This document shows positions 57,601 through 64,000 of a stretch of DNA of 64,000 nucleotides, one piece after another. The translations under genes were made by a program, and so were the position numbers. Source of the DNA: Ectocarpus siliculosus (Eukaryota; Sar; Phaeophyceae; Ectocarpales; Ectocarpaceae). The notes beneath the pieces are model-generated. The model was not told the origin of the DNA. It searched no databases and saw only the letters and a list, made by a program, of their open reading frames with translations. The stretch lies in NCBI GenBank assembly GCA_000310025.1, contig FN648498.1:664099-728098 (forward strand). The letters are read 5' to 3'. The first letter of the stretch is position 1; each line of letters opens with the position of its first letter.

Positions 57601-60600
57601 ACGTGGGACGTGGGATGTATGATGAAACTGCGGTGACGTATGGACACTTGATTTGGTGTCTTGTATCACTTCCTCCCTGCTGGGGTACACTGTTGATCGA
57701 TGTGTTGTTGGATTAATGGTCTGCGTACGTTGCTATTTCCGTGATTTTCTACGGAAGGTGTACCAGCTGCAGCAGGAGTTCGGAGGGGCGAGCTTCGTTA
57801 CAGCGTCCAGGCTGTTCGTCCGAGAGGGAGACCTCTTCAAGGTGACGTTTCACTTCATTTCGTGCCGTTTCATACCATGTTGTGCCGTTTCATGTCGTGT
57901 CGTGTCGTGTCGGTTACTTCCTGAGTGCGCTCGCAAGCTTATTGTTTGGGTCATGAATTTTCTCCGTCCGCGCCTTCCTTGAAACGACACCTATTGCTCC
58001 GCTCCACTCCAACTGGTTGTCGACGAAAACGACGACAAAGGTGGCCCGAAACGGAGTGGAGAAGCTTCACTTCGTCTTGTTCAACGACCTGCTGGTGTAC
58101 GGACAGGCCAAGCGTAGGAGACCCTTGTTAAGGTAAGGGAACGTGTGCCATCATGTCTTTTCAAGTGTTTTCAAGAGTTGTGATAAAAGGTGCAATACCG
58201 TACAAAACACCATGTCTTCAGCTACGCCTAGCTTCTCTGGTCGTGACTCCGTGGTGCAATGTACAGGCGGCGCGCTTTTTCTCAGAACGAAACTACTTTA
58301 TGAGGGGTAGATGGTAGGCGGTGTCGAGTGCTGATCACATGGCACATGTTTCACTCGGTCGGTTGTGTAGATACCACACACACTATTTTCTGGTACTATT
58401 GATGATATTGGTACTGTTTTTTTTCTGTTTTGCGTGCGGTACAATACTGGTACTCGAATTGTACTTCGTGGGCGAAAAGATTGAGTGATACCGTGACCAA
58501 ACGCATGATGGTCGATACAAGAAGACAGGGCACGGATGTCACCTCCCGTGGATGCTTTGGAGAGGTAGCTTATCGTACAAAAGCTACGCTGCTGGGGCAA
58601 CCCTCCCCCTTTTGCCCTTTGCTCCTGTTACTCTCCTCTTTGCTCTCCTTGTCAGATCGATGATTTGGAATATTCATTAGTCCAGGCACAAGTTGGACCA
58701 GTCGCCTGAAGCACTACCGCAGTTCTGCTGTTGTCCGTTTTGCTAGGTGGACAAGCACCCCCACCCTCCACCCCCCACCCCCGTACTCCGTGTTGCGCAT
58801 GCGCAGACGAGGGTCTAGCCGTGAGCAGCTGTACCACCACCGGCGGGACATGAACCTCAGCAACTGCTTCATCGTAGACGCGCCCTCTTACGGCAGCCGC
58901 TGTTCTTCCTTCCTCGGTGAGCACACGGAGCCCCCCCCCCCAACCCCCTGCACACGGAGCCTCCTGGCAAAGAGGTCATGTTGGGGCGGCCACTTTGGTG
59001 TAGGACTCTGTCCCTGCTGCCGCTTCTGCTGTTGCTGCTGCTACTGCTGTTACTTTTTAGGTCTACTGTATATCTTATCTCCACGTGTCCGCAATCCTTG
59101 TGTCTTGAATGTTTTCGTGTTTACTGTATATCTTATCTCCACAGTTGTTGTGCTTTGTCTGCGTTGTCCGTGTTGATTTGGTTTTGGCGGTTTTGGTTGC
59201 TGTCAGGCGAAACCGGTATGCTGGTTATCTCCGAGGAGAAGACGTTCATGGTCATGGCCAGCACCGCCGTCGAGAAGGACGGGTGGCTTCAGGCCATTAG
59301 GCTGTGCATGAGGGAGCTCTCCACCAGCAACAGCGTGGTGGCTCGCGAGAGGGGCTACGGCAGCAGCAGAAATCAGGTTGGTGGAGACAAGTCTTGACGA
59401 GAACGACATACCACGTACTGCTGTAGTGACTGATAATAAGAACAAGAAGAACAAGAAGAACAAGAAGAACAAGAAGAACAAGAAGAATCAGAAGGTTGTG
59501 GTAATGTGGTAATAGCGTGATGAGCGGGCACCTCGGTTAACGGAAAACCGTGCCTTTCCGGGCTTGCATGTTGTGTTGATGCATGCCTTTAGTCAACAGA
59601 GAGTTTCCCCGTACGGGATGAGTATACCCACAATGTGTTATTTTGGTGTGGCAGCGATGGCGACGCCAACATGGAGGGAGGGAGGGAGGGAGGGAGGCAA
59701 ACTCAGGCTCTAACCATCATATTCAGCACCCAGCAAGTTTTTTCTCACCACTTAGCTATGTGAAGACTTCAAACATCCCCCTTTGGTTGAACTAGTATAT
59801 TATCTAGACCGGGTATAAAGTCTTTCTCTGTGAGTGCTGTAATACGTATACTTGGTCATTCATACCCCCCAAGTATTTCACCGCAACATAAGCTCACCAC
59901 ACCAACACTTCTCGCCGCAGGTAGTGGACGACGCGCGTGCCCAGCGGCGGCGGCGGCAGCACGCCACGTGCAGTCCCCCCGGGAGCAGCAGCAGCTCGCC
60001 CCAAAGCTGGTCCGTGGCCTCCCACAGCCCCATGGCAGCCTCCGCCCCCCGTTCCGTCTGGGTACCCGGCAAGAACGGTAGCCACAAAACGAGCAGCCTT
60101 AGGCTGGTGGAGTTCTGCCTTCCGCCGTGGGCGGGGGTAAGGACGTCGTGCGGGTGCTTGAGCCACACAGAGCTAACCTGGGGGAAGGATAGCCTCGCCG
60201 CGGGGGGGCAGGACCAGGGCCTGGGCGGGGTGGCGGGCGGGATGAGCGGGGTCGGGTGGTCGCCGAACGGCGGAGACTCGGTGAGTGACAGCAGTGACAG
60301 GGTGGCCGGGTTTTGCTGCTGCCGGCTCTGGGTGTGTTGGGGTTGCTGCGAGTTGACGATGATCTCGCTTATAAGCCCCAGGCGTGTTTTTCACCCCCGA
60401 CAAGTTTTTTTCGGCATTTTTCGGCAGTCCATTAGTGCGCCTTGCGGGCGTGTTGCGGCTGGTGACGAGGAGGTGGTGGGGACACGGCTGGCTCACAGCA
60501 GAATCAGACGTTACACTGGACTGACTCCCTCTCCGCTGACCAAATTTGACGAAGACGTTTGCGTGTCTTGTTATTAGCATGTAGACTGCGCTAACGCTAA

Positions 60601-63587
60601 CCGGCTCACCAGTGGAAAGACGTCAGTGTCAGTCAGTGCGGTTGACACCAGAAAGTGCTTCTACAGGCTGCCATGATCTGGGACCCCGTGAGGGGGCGTC
60701 ATGGGTGTGTGTGTGCCTTTTTCGCTCACTATCATTGCCACACTCTTGTGTTGTCGTATGTCATCCCCCTCTTGTGCTGTGTCCTTCGTTCCTTCGCTTG
60801 TTTCTTATCGTTTGTCGTCTCCCTTTTTGCCGGGTCCTTCTTTGCCGACAGCGAAACGTGGGCGTCGGCGCTGCTCCGTATTCTGACCTGCGGCAGTCCG
60901 GAGGCACCCCACAGCCGAGAAGCGGGACAACTTCTCCGAGAAAGGCGAGTCAGCCGAATATCGTCATCGTCCAGTCAGCACCACACATAAAATCGAATCC
61001 CCTGCTCCACACGCTCGGTTGCTTGTATTTAGTCTCAAGATCCGGAAAATACGGGATGGCGACCCACACAAATGCCTGGCGCCTCTTAGCGTGATATGAT
61101 ATCTGTTTCTTACCAAGGTGCTTGTCCTGGCAGTGACGATGTTGGAGGCTTTCCGGAAGGGGGCTGTGGAGCAAAGCTGAACGTATGTTGTGCACGGCGC
61201 AGACCAGTCTAGTTTAGCGAGGGAAAGACACTTGGATGTCCCCTTCTTGTGTCCGCCGTTTGGAGCCCAGCCTGATCAATGTGTCTCGGAGCTAATTCCT
61301 AAGCGCCCACTGCGATACCAACGCCCAGCACTCATGGTTTCAAATTCGCCGCTCGTACGCACGTTTCTCTCTCTCGCTGTATTTATTTTTTCCATCAGGT
61401 GGCCCTTGTCATCTCGATGAGGCCATCGGAGCCCATGGGCCTGAGGCTGCGAGATGTTCACCCCGAGTGTGGGGGGGGTGTCGTGGTGATCGGTTTCGAG
61501 AGGTCGGCGGCGGGGAAGCGGGCTGGCGTGCTGCAGGGGGACCGGATCACCGAAGTCAACGGTAAGTTAGGTCCTTAGCGGTCCTCCGTTGTCGATTGCA
61601 AGGCGGGACGGAGCTCGTGCGTTCTACAAATTCATATGCGGTATCGCCTGCATGGCGGTTTCGTGTGGCAGAGTTTTGGGAGGCGGAAAAAAACGCCTCC
61701 CGGCGGCCGTCGTGCATGGCCCGCTGCCAGACATTGGCCCCGCGTTGACAGGGGAGCCAGAATAGATGAGTTGACCCTTTGTAGTTGTAGTTGTAGTTGT
61801 GGGTGTGGCTCATAACTCATCATTTGAGTGGTACATGTATTTTGAATAGTGGGTGGTGTTGCTCAGCGTGTACCCCTCCCACCGACCACCGACCACCACC
61901 ACCATGCGCATCCACACCTCACCCGTCCGTTTTCTGGGCGCACGACAGGAATATACGTATCGAGGACAAACGACATCGTCTGGGCGCTGCAGCAACAGCA
62001 ACAACAGCAGCAGCACCCCGGGATCGGCGGTCTCCGTTTCAGCGGCAGTGGCGGCAACAGGCGACAAGTCAACCTTGCCGTCCTCCGCGGCTTCCCCGAC
62101 AGCGAGAAGCCGTGGCTGCCTCGCCTGACCCTAGAACCGTCACCGACGGCAACGGTCCTCACCCCCCCGAGCAGCGCGGTAGAGTCTCCCGCTAGCGGTG
62201 AAGACGACGAGGATGCGAGCGTGCCGTCCCCCGTGCTGTCCGCTCCGGGCCGGAAAACGTTCAGCGGGCGCGGCACCTCGGGGAACAACACCCTGGGCTT
62301 TGCCGGCTTTTACAGCGGCGGCGGCGGCGGCAACAGCGCGGCAACGGCGGTCAATTACAGCCCCGAGGAGCCGCCGCCGTCGGCGGCAACCGCGAGCTCG
62401 ACGACGCCGCGGGTGCCCGACAATATCACCGTGAACACGCCGGTGGCCCCAAGCCCCGAGGCCGTGCTTTCGGCTCCCGGCCGAAAGACGTTCAGCGGTG
62501 GTGGCGGCGCGGCACGCCGGTCCAGCAAGAGCGGCAGCCTAGGGTTCGGCTTCTCCGGGGCGGACGACGAACAAGAACCGGCGCCGACCCTAACCCAGCA
62601 GCAGCGGCGGCAGCGGGCCTTCCTGTCGACTACGGCTACGACGGTGGAGCTGGGAAAGAGCGGCGGCGACGGCGGCGGCGGCAGCAGCAGCAGCCACGCG
62701 CTTACCCTAGCCGTGGACAACCCTCCCAGCCCGGACGAAACGAAGGGCGACGAGGACTCCGGGGAGTGGGGAGATTCGAACGGCTCGGCTGATAGCACCG
62801 GAGGGGGGCGGCCGCTCAAGGTGCCGGCCCCGACCCAGGCTAACGTAAACGCCGGCGGGGACCCGGCGGTGCCGTTCGCGACGTTCCGCGGCGGCGGGAG
62901 GGCGACGCCGTCGCGGGAGGGGCAAGGGCAGGGGCAAGGGCGGGGGCACGGGATGCCGTCGTTGAGGCTCGGGGTCGGCAGCGCGCTCGCGGCCTGCTGG
63001 GGGGTGCAGGAAACCAACGACAACGACGAGAACTCTCGCCCGACGGAGTTCGACCTGGGCAACAGCGAGGAAGTGGAGGTGGAGGAGAGGATCGTTGTCC
63101 GGAAGCCGCCCCCAGTCCTGGTGGCCATGTCCAGGGGCACGAGCGCCACCTCCAGCACGGTGGGGGGAGCCGGCGACTACGGCGAATACGACGAGGTCTT
63201 CGGGGACGACGCGCGTTCCGCGGCGGGATCGTCCGGGTCCGGGTCCAGCCGCGACTCGTCCCTCTTGCTGACCGCGGTCTCCCCGTCGCGGGTGCCCCCC
63301 CCCCTCGTCTCGGTGGCATCTTGGGGGACCCTCCCCCCGGTGTCGAGGGCCTCCTCGTGTAGTCTGGGGGGGCTCGTTCTCCAACCCTGGGCTATCCCCC
63401 ACCCCGAACCACCACCACCGGCAGCAGCAGCAGCATGCAGACAGCAGCAGCAGCAGCGAGGATGATTCCGCGGAGCCCCCCCCCCCCGCGGACTCGATGT
63501 CGTGGCTGCCGCCGCTGCCGCCGCCGCCCCCGCCCCCGCGGAAGGACGGGGAGGCGAAGGCGGACAACCCTTGGGAACCGTCGCCGT

Positions 63588-63636
<49 letters not shown>

Positions 63637-63754
63637 CAGACGGGGGGGGATGGGGCTGGCCTACCCGTCCGGAAGGTGGGTACAGACTCCTCAGACGGGG
63701 GAGATACTGGAGGAACAGCCGCCCGCGGAGCCGAAGGACGGGGGGAAGGTGTAG
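49889..63754 (+). CDS. Rho guanine-nucleotide exchange factor with DH, PH and PDZ domains
   Basis: Dbl-family GEFs load GTP onto Rho-type GTPases at membranes. Exons: 49889-49975, 53279-53417, 54444-54601, 55274-55408, 56285-56443, 56866-57021, 57758-57841, 58041-58132, 58807-58916, 59207-59376, 59921-60280, 60852-60944, 61399-61561, 61949-63465; phases join to 1140 residues. DH domain, residues 9-270: ELLSSEAEYVSDLK (CR1), LLVDVFLLPLQRW, CKEIFANTLELAHFNRQFL, PFLKMYSEYVNNF, then LVLPVQRIPRYRLLLE (CR3). PH domain, about 295-410: REGDLFK, FVLFNDLLVYG, MNLSNCFIVD, EKDGWLQAI. Residues 431-581 are Ser/Gly/Pro-rich. PDZ, about 582-675: VALVISMRPSEPMGLRLRD, AGVLQGDRITEVNGIYV. The long tail is disordered, with APGRKTFSG twice. 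Exon 60852-60944 needs a GC donor (AAG/GCGAGT). The frame stops at 63463, but one fewer G in the G7 run at 63366-63372 would carry the protein to the stop at 63752-63754; the end given reflects that. Upstream exons may exist. Which GTPase it serves is unknown. Confidence 0.87.
51247..51290 (+). repeat. dispersed repeat, ACCGTTCCGA family (copy 6, short)
   Basis: TTGTTGTTGTCTTCACATTC leads into AAAACCGTTCCGTTCTCTCT. It lies in the first large RhoGEF intron, about 45 bp from two exact ACTGCTGTA-containing stretches. Confidence 0.65.
52135..52391 (+). repeat. minisatellite, four units of 67-69 bp with internal hairpin
   Basis: Each unit starts TTGCCATCGGGGTTGGGTTT, continues TCGTCGCTTGGCAACGACGT and ends TGTAAAACAAGCC plus a C run. 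CGTCG and CGACG are inverted around an 8-base loop. Unit starts are at 52135, 52204, 52271 and 52338. The unit is not a multiple of three, so the apparent repeat peptide is not coding. It lies in RhoGEF intron 1. Confidence 0.95.
52570..52815. other. assembly gap of 246 N
   Basis: The gap lies in RhoGEF intron 1 and is followed by a long C run (52827-52844). Unlike the first gap, the flanks do not repeat each other. Confidence 0.95.
54624..54720 (+). repeat. dispersed repeat, ACCGTTCCGA family (copy 7) with (TTG)11
   Basis: Eleven TTG units lead into TCGGCTTCCCATTACAAACC, GTTCCGATATCTC, CAGCACCTCCATCTTTCCGT and ATTGATGCACC. It starts 22 bp after the donor of RhoGEF exon 3. Confidence 0.7.
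59435..59487. repeat. (AAGAAC)n-type microsatellite
   Basis: AAGAACAAGAAGAACAAGAA continues with a 12-base period for about 50 bp in the RhoGEF intron after exon 59207-59376. A (GGGA)n tract follows at about 59672-59696. Confidence 0.9.
63592..63635 (+). repeat. (GCG)n tract inside the RhoGEF tail
   Basis: About 14 GCG units encode a polyalanine run in the frame that ends at 63754. Codon-level repetition of this kind can vary in length between individuals. Confidence 0.85.
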
Positions 63755-64000
63755 CACGGTACGGTGTATAGTACGGTGCGGTAAACTTGGTGGCCTGTTG
63801 AAGTTGTGTCGTCTGTCTGTGTCGTCTGTGCCTTTAGTAGTGTTTAGACTGGCATGCATCGACCGAGCTACTATTGTAGCCTTGGTGGCGGAGTGGCTGG
63901 CTGACGTAGGACCATGAGACGATTGGTCATTGTCACCGACAAGCGGGGCGATAAGCGGGGCGATGACGACAACGACTCCTATTAATATCAGTCCGCCGGG
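63755..64000. other. 3' flank of the RhoGEF gene
   Basis: This is presumed 3' UTR and spacer. No further gene is visible before the window ends. Confidence 0.5.

Noticed and set aside
62355-63567. Long minus-strand open frames of 267 and 286 codons
   Set aside because: They are shadows of the GC-rich last RhoGEF exon, with Pro/Arg/Ser-rich chance composition; the plus frame continues the PDZ domain with correct phase.

Overview
The window is nuclear DNA from an intron-rich eukaryote. Genes are split into short exons (about 50-280 bp) with perfect phase continuity and GT-AG borders, and introns run from several hundred bases to over 3 kb. Non-coding DNA is full of homopolymers, microsatellites and small dispersed repeats. 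Gene content, GC-rich coding exons and the strict alternation of gene strands suggest a stramenopile such as a brown alga (Ectocarpus-like). That placement is inference; no marker gene proves it.

Layout, left to right: (1) 514-11979, minus: translation factor eIF5B, 14 exons, 3' end outside the window. (2) 13907-17695, plus: NSE2/MMS21 SUMO ligase of the SMC5/6 complex. An unidentified plus-strand exon lies at 18360-18551. (3) 19015-20267, minus: RNA polymerase subunit RPB6. (4) 20634-25080, plus: Nudix hydrolase; its intron 2 carries a 1.5-kb terminal-inverted-repeat element. (5) 26871-31015, minus: PRA1-family membrane protein; its intron 2 holds a 100-N gap flanked by two copies of the same sequence. 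(6) 31313-42394, plus: NDR/LATS-type AGC kinase. (7) 45382-47368, minus: proteasome chaperone PSMD9/Nas2. (8) 47920-48495, plus: two exons of an unidentified gene. (9) 49889-63754, plus: a large Rho guanine-nucleotide exchange factor with DH, PH and PDZ domains, with a probable one-base frameshift near its 3' end.

The recognised genes read -,+,-,+,-,+,-,(+),+. They form head-to-head pairs (eIF5B/NSE2, RPB6/Nudix, PRA1/NDR, PSMD9/unknown), two of them separated by only 0.3-0.4 kb, so shared promoters are likely. Functionally they are mostly housekeeping (translation initiation, transcription, proteasome assembly, genome stability, membrane traffic) plus two signalling proteins, an NDR kinase and a RhoGEF, that in other eukaryotes act on cell polarity and cytoskeleton. 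I see no prokaryote-style operon, CRISPR array, tRNA or rRNA gene.

The most unusual material is non-coding: a terminal-inverted-repeat element whose end abuts a splice donor, a SINE-like repeat whose C-rich tail supplies a splice acceptor, a dispersed family built around ACCGTTCCGA, and a strong excess of the 9-mer ACTGCTGTA. Exon borders were assigned by hand from splice consensus, reading phase and family resemblance.
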